A stretch of 64,000 bases of DNA from Pseudoalteromonas carrageenovora IAM 12662 (GTDB lineage: Bacteria; Pseudomonadota; Gammaproteobacteria; Enterobacterales; Alteromonadaceae): NCBI RefSeq assembly GCF_900239935.1, contig NZ_LT965929.1, positions 158,501-222,500 on the forward strand, written 5' to 3'. Of this stretch, positions 52,578-60,313 are shown piece by piece. Within the stretch, counting starts at the first letter, position 1; every line of letters starts with the position of its first letter. The notes below the pieces were generated by a model. It saw only the letters and a program-made list of their open reading frames with translations. It searched no databases and was not told the DNA's origin. The translations under genes were made by a program, and so were the position numbers.

Positions 52578-54365
52578 ATGATTAGAGTCAAAGTACTATG
52601 GTTAGCACTATGGATTGGGTTATGTATTACATGCAAAGTAAGTGCTATTGAGTACTTTGAGGTTAAAAGTGCGCCGCAGATGGAGACGGTTAAAGTGGCC
52701 TTTTTAGCCGATATTCATCTACATGATATTTTTGCTAATTTACATGACGTAGATAATATAGAACTCCCAAAGGACGTTACCTCAAAGCAACCATTACTAA
52801 TGCGTAGTATGCTTGCCCAGCTCCATTCAACACGTCTTTTTAATGAAAATTATTTTGTTTTTTTACATGTATTAGATGAACTAGCCGAAAAAAAAATAAA
52901 ACTAGTCGCCTTACCTGGCGATTTTACTGATGATGGCCAACCTATTAATGTGCGGGCACTGGCGCGTATTTTAGGTCATTATGAAAAGAAATATGGAATG
53001 CGTTTTTTTGCCATACCGGGTAATCACGATCCCGTAAAACCATATACAACACCGGCAGGTAAAGCGGACTTTTTAATGGCGCAAGGTAAAGAGTTTGGTG
53101 TTTATAGTTATCAACATGAAAAATGTATGGCTAAGCTGGCAGTATGTGATGATGGTTTAAAAAACTGGGGATACGCTGAAATACTAAGCACACTCAATGA
53201 CTTTGGGTTTAGTAAACATAAAGGTGATGTGCTATATGAAACGCCTTATAAAAACCGAGAGTTTATATGGTGTAACCCCAATAACAAAAAACACTGTATC
53301 ACCATGCCCGATGCGAGCTATTTAGTTGAGCCTATAAAAGGGGTTTGGTTAATGGCCATTGATGCCAATGTGTATGCACCGCAATGGCAAAACTCACCGC
53401 TCACTTTTAAAGGGTCGTCTGGTGCCGGCTATAATGCTTTAATTGATGCAAAGCCTCTATTGTTAAAGTGGATAAAAACGGTTGTAAAAAGAGCCAAAAC
53501 TCAAAATAAAACACTGGTTGCATTTAGTCACTTTCCAATGGGGGAGTTTTACGACAATGCAAATGACGAATTACATAAAGTGTTTAGCCGTGGTCATTTT
53601 TCTCTACCAAGAGTGCCAACACCACGTACAGCAAAAATACTGGCAGATACAGGGTTAACGCTCCATTTTGCAGGGCATATGCATTTAAATGATACGGCGC
53701 TGATAACCAGTAATCAGCACTCCCAGTTAGTTAATGTGCAAGTGCCAAGTTTAGCGGCTTACAAAGCGGCCTATAAAGTTGTAGAGCTAAATTTAGCTAA
53801 GCAAACCGCGCTTATTAGTACCCATACATTAGACGATGTGCCGGGTTTTAATAACTTATTTAGTTTATATGAAAAGGAATGGCAGTATCGTAACTTGCAT
53901 AATCTTAGTAATTTTGACCGCACTATTTTGAACTCAAAGAGTTATGGTGATTTTACCAAGCAACATTTATTTGGGCTGATTAAACAGCGTTTTATAAAAC
54001 GCGATTGGCCTAAAAATTTAGTGGCATGGTTAAATGACAATCATCATTTAGCCGATTGGTTTTTAAATATGCAATGTTTAAATGAAGCACCGCCTAATTT
54101 GCTCTCTCAGCTTGAAGCTGTATCGACAAAAGAATGGCTTCAAGATTTTTATTTATTACGAAATGGTGATGTAACAGCAGATATAACAGCTAAAAAGCGT
54201 ATTACTTATCAACAACTAAATACTTTTTTAGCACAATCGACATGTAAAACAGATACGCAAATACAGCAATACTTAGCCCTGTTAATAAAAGTAATGGCAA
54301 AATTTAGTCAACATACCCAGGGGGAGAATTTCCGCGTTGATTTAAAAACAGGAAAAATCATTTAA
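52578..54365 (+). CDS. secreted calcineurin-type metallophosphoesterase
   Basis: 595 aa with a signal peptide (MIRVKVLWLALWIGLCITCKVSA). The metallophosphoesterase domain covers about 35-390: FLADIHLHD (DxH), LPGDFTDDGQP (GDxxDDG), IPGNHDP (GNHD), AFSHFPMGEF and HFAGHMHLND (GHxH), a full dimetal set. The C-terminal ~200 residues are helical and unrecognised. It probably removes phosphate from a released product such as an inositol phosphate, which is inference from the neighbours. It ends with a 4-base overlap with the convergent receptor gene. Confidence 0.9.
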   Translation: MIRVKVLWLALWIGLCITCKVSAIEYFEVKSAPQMETVKVAFLADIHLHDIFANLHDVDNIELPKDVTSKQPLLMRSMLAQLHSTRLFNENYFVFLHVLDELAEKKIKLVALPGDFTDDGQPINVRALARILGHYEKKYGMRFFAIPGNHDPVKPYTTPAGKADFLMAQGKEFGVYSYQHEKCMAKLAVCDDGLKNWGYAEILSTLNDFGFSKHKGDVLYETPYKNREFIWCNPNNKKHCITMPDASYLVEPIKGVWLMAIDANVYAPQWQNSPLTFKGSSGAGYNALIDAKPLLLKWIKTVVKRAKTQNKTLVAFSHFPMGEFYDNANDELHKVFSRGHFSLPRVPTPRTAKILADTGLTLHFAGHMHLNDTALITSNQHSQLVNVQVPSLAAYKAAYKVVELNLAKQTALISTHTLDDVPGFNNLFSLYEKEWQYRNLHNLSNFDRTILNSKSYGDFTKQHLFGLIKQRFIKRDWPKNLVAWLNDNHHLADWFLNMQCLNEAPPNLLSQLEAVSTKEWLQDFYLLRNGDVTADITAKKRITYQQLNTFLAQSTCKTDTQIQQYLALLIKVMAKFSQHTQGENFRVDLKTGKII

Positions 54366-57217
54366 TACTGATAACTCAACCCTAAGTAAAAGGTACGTCC
54401 ACTTGTGGTTGAGTTGTAAGCTCTGAGGGTTGAATTACTGTATTGTCGCTCTTGTTCATTACTGAGATTAAATGCGCTAAATTTAAGTTTCCAATAATTA
54501 GAAAAATAATAATTTACACTTGCATCCCAATAGGTGGTCGGCATAAATCCGGTTTCGTTTTCATCGAGTAAAAGGCTGCCAGCACGCACTAAATATTTAT
54601 CTCTAAAAATAGCGCCGAGTTTAAAATTGAATTTGGGGTGGTCGTAAAAAATCATACTTGATGCGGTAATTTTAGATAAAAAAGGCAGGTTTTTTTTAAA
54701 TAAAGCAGTGCCATTATTTGAGTCGTAATAGGTGACTTTACCTTTATTATAAGCAGCTTGTATATTAATGCCCCAATCAGAATTATGTATTAAGTAGTTT
54801 AAACTTACCTCGGCTCCCCACTGATAGGCCGTTTCTGCATTACTTAGCCAAAGTAATTGACTATCGGAGGTTGTAGGCGGCGAACCTTCAAATAAAGGCG
54901 CTTGTGTTGTGACTATGTAATCCTCTAAATCTTTATAAAAAAGTGATATGTTAAACGAACTGTGACTACTAAAATCAGCCTCTAAGGAAATATCGCTATT
55001 ATAAGATAAGTAAGGTTTTAGATTTGAGTTAAATATGTATTTTGTACTACTGGGGGTATCGTTTGAGCCATCAAAATTGAGTGAATTTAGTAATGGTTTT
55101 GAATAGTTTTTGGAAAGTCCTGCACGAAATCGCCAATTATCGTTAATAAAATATGACCCATTAAAAGTTGGAAGCCATAGACTATACAAAATCGGAGAGT
55201 AAGGCGCTTGAGTGTAAGATGTTATAGATTCTGATTGGTAACGTACACCTATATGAGCCTCCCATTTTTCTTGCTCTGTACTCAATAGAGTATAAGCACC
55301 TCTGCTATATTCCTTTATATGTTCAGCTTTAGTCGTGATTAAAAAATTATTGGCTTGTACATTAAATGGGTCAATGCCATAAAGCTTGAGTGCCTCATTC
55401 GTGTTTATTTTTAACCACTGCTGTTTTTTATGTGCATTTTGCGATGAAACATACGATGCAGGAAGGTCAATTAATTGTTGTGGTGTATCGGGTATTTCAT
55501 TAAAAAAAATATCGTTTTGCTGTGCGTTATTCATTTTATTTTCAAACAGAGTCCAGTCAGCCCCAAATTGAAGAGTTATTAAACTATTAACGTCATATTG
55601 AAAATCTAATTTTGCGAAGGTGTACTCACTATTTGAATTGTATTGCTCTACATCACCATGATGCATTTGCCACATCGTCGGATTTTTCAAGTTTTCGCTG
55701 TACTTAATATCTGCATAAAATGGCGTTTTACGATAATCAATTGTAACGTCACTTACACCTTGGGTATAAATCTTATTGCTGAAAGGAATGTCATACTTTG
55801 AGCGCTCGTTTCCTAATATGGCGTTTATTTTCCAATTTTGATCTACTTGTTGTGTAAGCGAGAGCACGCCTTGCTGATATGCCGTTTTTATTTTTTGGGC
55901 TCTACTTTCAGTAGCGACTCTTGCATTTTCATAACGTGCATACACAAGCTCATTATTTTTATTAGCTTGAATGTCTTTAATTGTTGTTAGCCCTATAATT
56001 ATAGGCGTTGACTGATCCCCCCTTGGGTATAAATGATATTCATGCCTATCACCTTTTAAAAAACCTGAGAGCATATCAAAATCAACATGGGTGGTTTCAT
56101 TTTTGTACTCTACAGATAGGTTTGCCCCAAAGCGCTGCTGGGTTGCTTGCCATACCGAGTAGCGATTACCGCGAGGGATTATATAATCGCCTTGAGTTAA
56201 ATGCTGAGCTTGTGATTGAGTTAACGCCGAGAGATCAGCGCCTTCTATGGCAATATTTCGCCAGCGAAATGTATTAGCGCCTTGCTCTAACGATTCTCTG
56301 TTTGTGTACGCAACGCTTGCAAGTACCCCCCAATTATTCCAGGTGTTAGAAATTAAGCTTGAATAACGCGTTGCGCCAGTACCTGTATAGTCGTTGTAGC
56401 CAAGCTCAGGGGTAATAACAAATTTAAACCCCTCATTATCTAAGGGGTTTATAGTTTTCAGTGCCATAGTACCAGATATTCCACCTGCTATTTTGTCGGC
56501 AGAATAGGCTTTAATTACATGAATTTGTTTAAATAGTTCGGCAGGTAATATATTAAAATCGAAAGAACGATCGCGCTGTTTTTGCACTCGGCTATCCATC
56601 GGTGAATCGTTATTTGCTAAGACAGGCATGCCGTTAAGTGTGACCAAACTAAAATCAGGATAACTGCCACGTATTGATACTTGGCGTCCTTCGCCAGCTT
56701 CGCGAGTAATGGCTACACCCGGAATATACTGTAAGGCTTCAGCCAAGTTAGTATTTGGTATATCGGTAATATCTTGTGCTGAAATTGCTTCGCTAATCGT
56801 TTTATTATTGTGTTTTAAGTTTCGTGAGCGAGCCAACGAATAGCGGATACCCTTTACTGTTATTTCTTCAAGTGTTTCGTTATCGTTTACTACTTTTTTT
56901 GGAAAAATAACAAAACCATCGTTTTGAATTTTATATGTTAATTCACTGTCTTCTAACAAATAATCCAATGCTTGAGCAAGTGTATGATCGCCAATTAAGG
57001 TGGATGTAGTTTTGTCGTCGATAAGTGAAGGGTTACTACTAAAAGAGACTGCATACGCATTTGCTACTTCTCTTAAGCTGTCACTGAGAGAACCGGCAGG
57101 TATATAAACAAACGTATGTATGTTTTTTGCGGCACTTGGCATTGCTGTTAAGCAACTAACAGCAATAAAAAAGTACACTAAAATACGTTTATTTAATGTA
57201 CACACATGTTTTAGCAT
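54362..57217 (-). CDS. FecA-like TonB-dependent receptor with STN signalling domain
   Basis: 951 aa. After a signal peptide (VYFFIAVSCLTAMPSAAK) an STN domain lies at about residues 40-108 (SLSDSLREVANAYAVSFSSNPSLID, LAQALDYLLEDSELTYKI). The plug (EEITVKGIRYSLARSRN, IPNTNLAEALQYIPGVAITREAGEGRQVSIRG) and a long beta-barrel ending FYLGLSYQY follow. STN receptors touch FecR when ligand binds and so activate the ECF sigma. It is third in the sigma-FecR-receptor order, 24 bases after fecR. The ligand is unknown. It resembles the frameshifted receptor at 48592-51314 in plug and barrel ends. Confidence 0.93.
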   Translation of the reverse strand: MLKHVCTLNKRILVYFFIAVSCLTAMPSAAKNIHTFVYIPAGSLSDSLREVANAYAVSFSSNPSLIDDKTTSTLIGDHTLAQALDYLLEDSELTYKIQNDGFVIFPKKVVNDNETLEEITVKGIRYSLARSRNLKHNNKTISEAISAQDITDIPNTNLAEALQYIPGVAITREAGEGRQVSIRGSYPDFSLVTLNGMPVLANNDSPMDSRVQKQRDRSFDFNILPAELFKQIHVIKAYSADKIAGGISGTMALKTINPLDNEGFKFVITPELGYNDYTGTGATRYSSLISNTWNNWGVLASVAYTNRESLEQGANTFRWRNIAIEGADLSALTQSQAQHLTQGDYIIPRGNRYSVWQATQQRFGANLSVEYKNETTHVDFDMLSGFLKGDRHEYHLYPRGDQSTPIIIGLTTIKDIQANKNNELVYARYENARVATESRAQKIKTAYQQGVLSLTQQVDQNWKINAILGNERSKYDIPFSNKIYTQGVSDVTIDYRKTPFYADIKYSENLKNPTMWQMHHGDVEQYNSNSEYTFAKLDFQYDVNSLITLQFGADWTLFENKMNNAQQNDIFFNEIPDTPQQLIDLPASYVSSQNAHKKQQWLKINTNEALKLYGIDPFNVQANNFLITTKAEHIKEYSRGAYTLLSTEQEKWEAHIGVRYQSESITSYTQAPYSPILYSLWLPTFNGSYFINDNWRFRAGLSKNYSKPLLNSLNFDGSNDTPSSTKYIFNSNLKPYLSYNSDISLEADFSSHSSFNISLFYKDLEDYIVTTQAPLFEGSPPTTSDSQLLWLSNAETAYQWGAEVSLNYLIHNSDWGINIQAAYNKGKVTYYDSNNGTALFKKNLPFLSKITASSMIFYDHPKFNFKLGAIFRDKYLVRAGSLLLDENETGFMPTTYWDASVNYYFSNYWKLKFSAFNLSNEQERQYSNSTLRAYNSTTSGRTFYLGLSYQY

Positions 57218-57241
57218 AAGAGTTTAATCAACATACTTCAT

Positions 57242-58219
57242 TTAAGGTCGCGTTAAATGAAGTTCGTTGCTCTTTTTTTCTACATTCCAGTTGTAAGTAG
57301 ATGCTATTAGCATAAGGCTTTGTTGCGGCGTTTCGAGATTAAATCGTCCGCTAATTAAAGTATTATTGAGTGCGTTATCTACTTTAATTACCATAGGGCT
57401 ATAACGCTGCAATTGTTTGATAACAGTGGTTAGAGGTTCTTTTTTTGCATCAATCCAACCCATTCGCCAAGCAGGGAGTTGTGCCAACTGCTGGCTATAA
57501 TCTACAGCTATATGTCCATTTTTTATAACAGCTTGTTGAGAGGGAGTTAATATCACTTTATCTAAGGCCGAGACTTCTACCCTGCCTTCGTACACTGTTA
57601 CCACTACTTCATCCTTATTGCGCTCTACATCAAAAGAAGTACCTAGTACTTTAATGCTTGCTTGTCCGGAATTTATTATAAATGGCCGTGTTTTATCTTT
57701 GGCTACATCAAAAAAAACCTGTCCTTTTTTTAATTCGATTTGCCTAGAGTGTGGTAGTAAGTGTGCAGTCAACTCACTATCTGCATTTAAGTGTAAATAT
57801 GAACCGTCATCTAATAACTTAGATACACGTTTGCCTAAACGTGCTTCTAAAAGCTGAGGTAGGTTAGTTTCAACTGCTGTTTTTGCAATAGGTGTTGGTG
57901 TAAACGCTTGTCCAGGTATAGCAAGCCAGTACACTGCAAAGGCAATAGCGCTAAAGCTTGCCGCTAACGCGAGCACAGGGAAATTTCTAGAGCGTTTAGT
58001 GTTAGGCGCAATTTCTGGAGTCGCTAAATTATTTTGTTTAGTGTAAATGTATAGAGCTTGTTTAACAGCAGGATCGCCAAATACATTGGCTATTTTTTCA
58101 AATGCATTCTTATTTTCTGCGCATTTTAACCAAAGCGATAGTTCTTCACGGTCATGATCATTTAAATCATTAATCCGGTCTAGCCAATCTGCTGCCTGTT
58201 CTAAGCGTTGTTCGTTCAT
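57242..58219 (-). CDS. FecR family anti-sigma/sigma-regulator protein
   Basis: 325 aa. The N-terminal DUF4880 cytoplasmic anchor to sigma (LEQAADWLDRINDLNDHDREELSLWLKCAENKNAFEKI) is followed by a membrane helix (about 79-100, FPVLALAASFSAIAFAVYWLAI), then the periplasmic FecR domain (LLDDGSYLHLNADSELTAHLLPHSRQIELKKGQVFFDVAKD) and a C-terminal STN-like DUF4974 part. It relays the receptor signal to the ECF sigma. The start is 63 bases after the sigma stop, and the ECF motif lies in that gap. Confidence 0.93.
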   Translation of the reverse strand: MNEQRLEQAADWLDRINDLNDHDREELSLWLKCAENKNAFEKIANVFGDPAVKQALYIYTKQNNLATPEIAPNTKRSRNFPVLALAASFSAIAFAVYWLAIPGQAFTPTPIAKTAVETNLPQLLEARLGKRVSKLLDDGSYLHLNADSELTAHLLPHSRQIELKKGQVFFDVAKDKTRPFIINSGQASIKVLGTSFDVERNKDEVVVTVYEGRVEVSALDKVILTPSQQAVIKNGHIAVDYSQQLAQLPAWRMGWIDAKKEPLTTVIKQLQRYSPMVIKVDNALNNTLISGRFNLETPQQSLMLIASTYNWNVEKKSNELHLTRP

Positions 58220-58251
58220 TAAAAAACCTAATCTGCGTTGATTAAATATAA

Positions 58252-58279
58252 AGAGCGTAAAAATTTAAAAAAGGGGACA
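58252..58279 (-). promoter_or_regulatory. ECF-type promoter 3, for the fecR-like and STN-receptor genes
   Basis: On the minus strand TGTCCCC (58279-58273), 15 bases, CGCTCT (58257-58252), ending 33 bases before the FecR start. It lies inside the sigma-fecR gap, so fecR and the receptor can be raised without raising the sigma gene. Confidence 0.75.
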
Positions 58280-58282
58280 TTG

Positions 58283-58810
58283 TTATTGATTTTTTTCTAT
58301 GTGAAGCGTTATTTGTATCATTGCACGCGTAATATGTTTTTTTACAGATTCTTGGCTCATATTTAACTGCTTAGCAATTTCTTCGCGACTTAATCCATCA
58401 ATACGACGAAGCTTAAATACATTTCGCCTAAGTGGTGGTAACTCTTGAAGTGCATTTTTAACAAGATCGAGCTTTTGCTCTGTAATAGACTGCGCCTCAG
58501 GATCGCTATTCTCATCTGTAAACAGCTCAATATCGTCAGTATTATTTTGTTGGCTTTTGTTTTTTTGCCAATCGCTATACATAACAGACTTTGCTACCTG
58601 ATTTATATATGCCTGAAGGTTTTCTATCTCCGATGTATTATTTCTATTTAATGTTCTTAATAGAGCCTCTTGTACTAAGTCGTCTATGTCATCTGCATTG
58701 CTAGTTCGGCGACTAATGAACTTACGAATATGGCTAATAATATTTTTTACATCGGTCTGTTCAGAAGAAGCATTTAAATTCGATGGCAGGGGGCTTTTAA
58801 AAGTCTTCAT
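58283..58810 (-). CDS. FecI-like ECF RNA polymerase sigma factor
   Basis: 175 aa. Region 2 (about residues 25-95) has SNADDIDDLVQEALLRTLNR, and region 4 (about 118-170) has LQELPPLRRNVFKLRRIDGLSREEIAKQLNMSQESVKKHITRAMIQI. Together with the FecR-like and STN-receptor genes downstream it forms a classical cell-surface-signalling set. I propose it reads the TGTCCCC-N15-CGCTCT motif found three times in this locus. No copy is seen before its own gene. Confidence 0.93.
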   Translation of the reverse strand: MKTFKSPLPSNLNASSEQTDVKNIISHIRKFISRRTSNADDIDDLVQEALLRTLNRNNTSEIENLQAYINQVAKSVMYSDWQKNKSQQNNTDDIELFTDENSDPEAQSITEQKLDLVKNALQELPPLRRNVFKLRRIDGLSREEIAKQLNMSQESVKKHITRAMIQITLHIEKNQ

Positions 58811-58904
58811 TACTCGCTCTAGAATTTTATTTTAAATAAATAATAAGCGAATAATATGACCAGCTTATTACAAGCAAGTTGGTGCGTAAATTTAAAGAAA
58901 GTAA

Positions 58905-58945
58905 TTGATTAAGATCAATTGTTCTATATTGATAAAGTGCATAAT
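58905..58945 (+). promoter_or_regulatory. FNR-type box and -10 of the yfhL promoter
   Basis: TTGAT-TAAG-ATCAA (58905-58918) is a perfect FNR consensus, extended to a 7-bp inverted repeat (AATTGAT/ATCAATT). CATAAT (58940-58945) is a good -10. The box centre lies 28.5 bases before the -10 box, the class II position, and about 73 bases before the GTG start of yfhL. Confidence 0.75.
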
Positions 58946-58984
58946 TTTGGGATAAAATAAATTATTAACTAGCGAGACTAAAAA

Positions 58985-59236
58985 GTGGCTCTACTTATAA
59001 ATAACAAGTGCATTAACTGCGATATTTGTGTTGCCGAGTGCCCGAATACGGCCATTTATATGGGGTCAAAAACTTATCAAATAGATCCAGCAAAATGCAC
59101 AGAATGTGTTGGGCATTATGATAACCCTACGTGCGTTATTGTATGTCCAATTAATTGTATAAAACCCGATCCTAATAATCGTGAAAACCTCGATGAATTA
59201 GCTCAAAAGTATGTCAGGTTAACTAGTTCGCATTAA
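58985..59236 (+). CDS. yfhL: YfhL family 2[4Fe-4S] ferredoxin
   Basis: 83 aa from GTG 58985. The first cluster motif is CINCDICVAECP (residues 9-20); the second is CTECVGHYDNPTCVIVCP (about 38-55) with the family's extended CxxC spacing. It is a small cytoplasmic electron carrier. From memory, YfhL has been linked to RNA hydroxylation by U32-family enzymes in E. coli, which fits its sharing a promoter design with trhP here. It is divergent from the ECF sigma gene. Confidence 0.93.
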   Translation: MALLINNKCINCDICVAECPNTAIYMGSKTYQIDPAKCTECVGHYDNPTCVIVCPINCIKPDPNNRENLDELAQKYVRLTSSH

Positions 59237-59439
59237 TAAACCTTTTTAGTGCTCACAATACGGTACAAATCCCACATCCTTTAAGGTTGCTTAAGGGGGA
59301 TTATAATTTGAACATACTTCAATCCCGAGAGGCCAATATTACTTTGGCTTCATTAAATGTTAATTATAGTGTGTTACTTTAGTACTTTATAAACTCAATG
59401 TTTAATCTAGAAATAGGGTTAGATTTATAGGAGTCTATT

Positions 59440-60144
59440 TTGAAAATAGGTACTAACGCTATCCAAAGTGCACCTTCTAAATGCGTAATATCGCTTGATA
59501 ATGATTGTCGAGTATTTGTTATTGGCGATCTTGATGGTGACTTACCCGCCTTAAAGCATGAACTTAACAAGGTAAATTTTGACCCACAGAAAGATTTTTT
59601 ATTTTGCTTAGGCGATTTTGTTGATCGAGGTGAGCAAACCCCTGATTTATTCACTTACCTACAGGCCATTAATGCATTTATGGTTTTAGGTAATCATGAG
59701 CATTTAATGCTTGAGTCATTATTGAGTAACGACAAAGCTGCATATAAATTATGGACAGAAAATGGTGGTAATTGGCACAAGTCAATTTCAAGTGAAAAGC
59801 TTAAAGTTATGTGTAAAGCGCTTTTAAGTAAGCCGCTTTCTATAGTACTTGAATATCGTGGTTACAAAATTGGTTTATCTCACACATTTCCTCAAATGTG
59901 GAATTGGAATAATTACCCCAATGATAAGTCAACGGTTGTAGAGTCGTTACTGTGGGATCGTGATGTAGTTAAGCACGATAAAATAATAAGCAGTAATGGC
60001 GTTGATTTTTCTATTCATGGGCATAATTCAACAAAGACGCCTTTTTGGGTTGGCAATAGTTATCATATTGATACAAATTATTATGGAGGGAAACCAACCC
60101 TTTTAGAGCTTGGTGAAGTTATTAAAAGTATATCTTTAAAATAA
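59440..60144 (+). CDS. PrpA/PrpB-like metallophosphoesterase (Ser/Thr phosphatase family)
   Basis: 234 aa from TTG 59440, preceded by AGGAG 7 bases upstream. The phosphatase motifs are FVIGDLDGDLPALKHEL (where the family has GDxHG), CLGDFVDRGEQTPDL, VLGNHEHLML and IHGHNSTKTPF. The first motif has Asp in place of the metal-binding His, so the metal site differs from usual. Related proteins dephosphorylate phosphoproteins or diadenosine polyphosphates. Single gene, no obvious operon. Confidence 0.85.
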   Translation: MKIGTNAIQSAPSKCVISLDNDCRVFVIGDLDGDLPALKHELNKVNFDPQKDFLFCLGDFVDRGEQTPDLFTYLQAINAFMVLGNHEHLMLESLLSNDKAAYKLWTENGGNWHKSISSEKLKVMCKALLSKPLSIVLEYRGYKIGLSHTFPQMWNWNNYPNDKSTVVESLLWDRDVVKHDKIISSNGVDFSIHGHNSTKTPFWVGNSYHIDTNYYGGKPTLLELGEVIKSISLK

Positions 60145-60233
60145 TTAACAGTAATGGCTGTTTAATAATCTATTTTTTATTTGCGTTAACAAACGATTAA
60201 GTTTGGCTATGTAAAATTAGCGCAAATTTGCCA

Positions 60234-60254
60234 TTACGTAACATAATTACGTAA
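60234..60254. promoter_or_regulatory. tandem TTACGTAA palindromes before the TonB receptor
   Basis: TTACGTAA occurs at 60234-60241 and 60247-60254, 13 bases apart, about 60-80 bases before the receptor start. Tandem palindromes with near-helical spacing are typical operators; the regulator is unknown. Confidence 0.4.
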
Positions 60255-60313
60255 AAGGATTAACTATTTGCTTTAGCTTGTGTAAAGCAAGTTTAAATGG
60301 AACAGCCTCGCTC

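Noticed and set aside
58815..58820. CGCTCT upstream of the sigma gene as a fourth ECF promoter
   Set aside because: It points the wrong way and has no TGTCCCC 15 bases before it.
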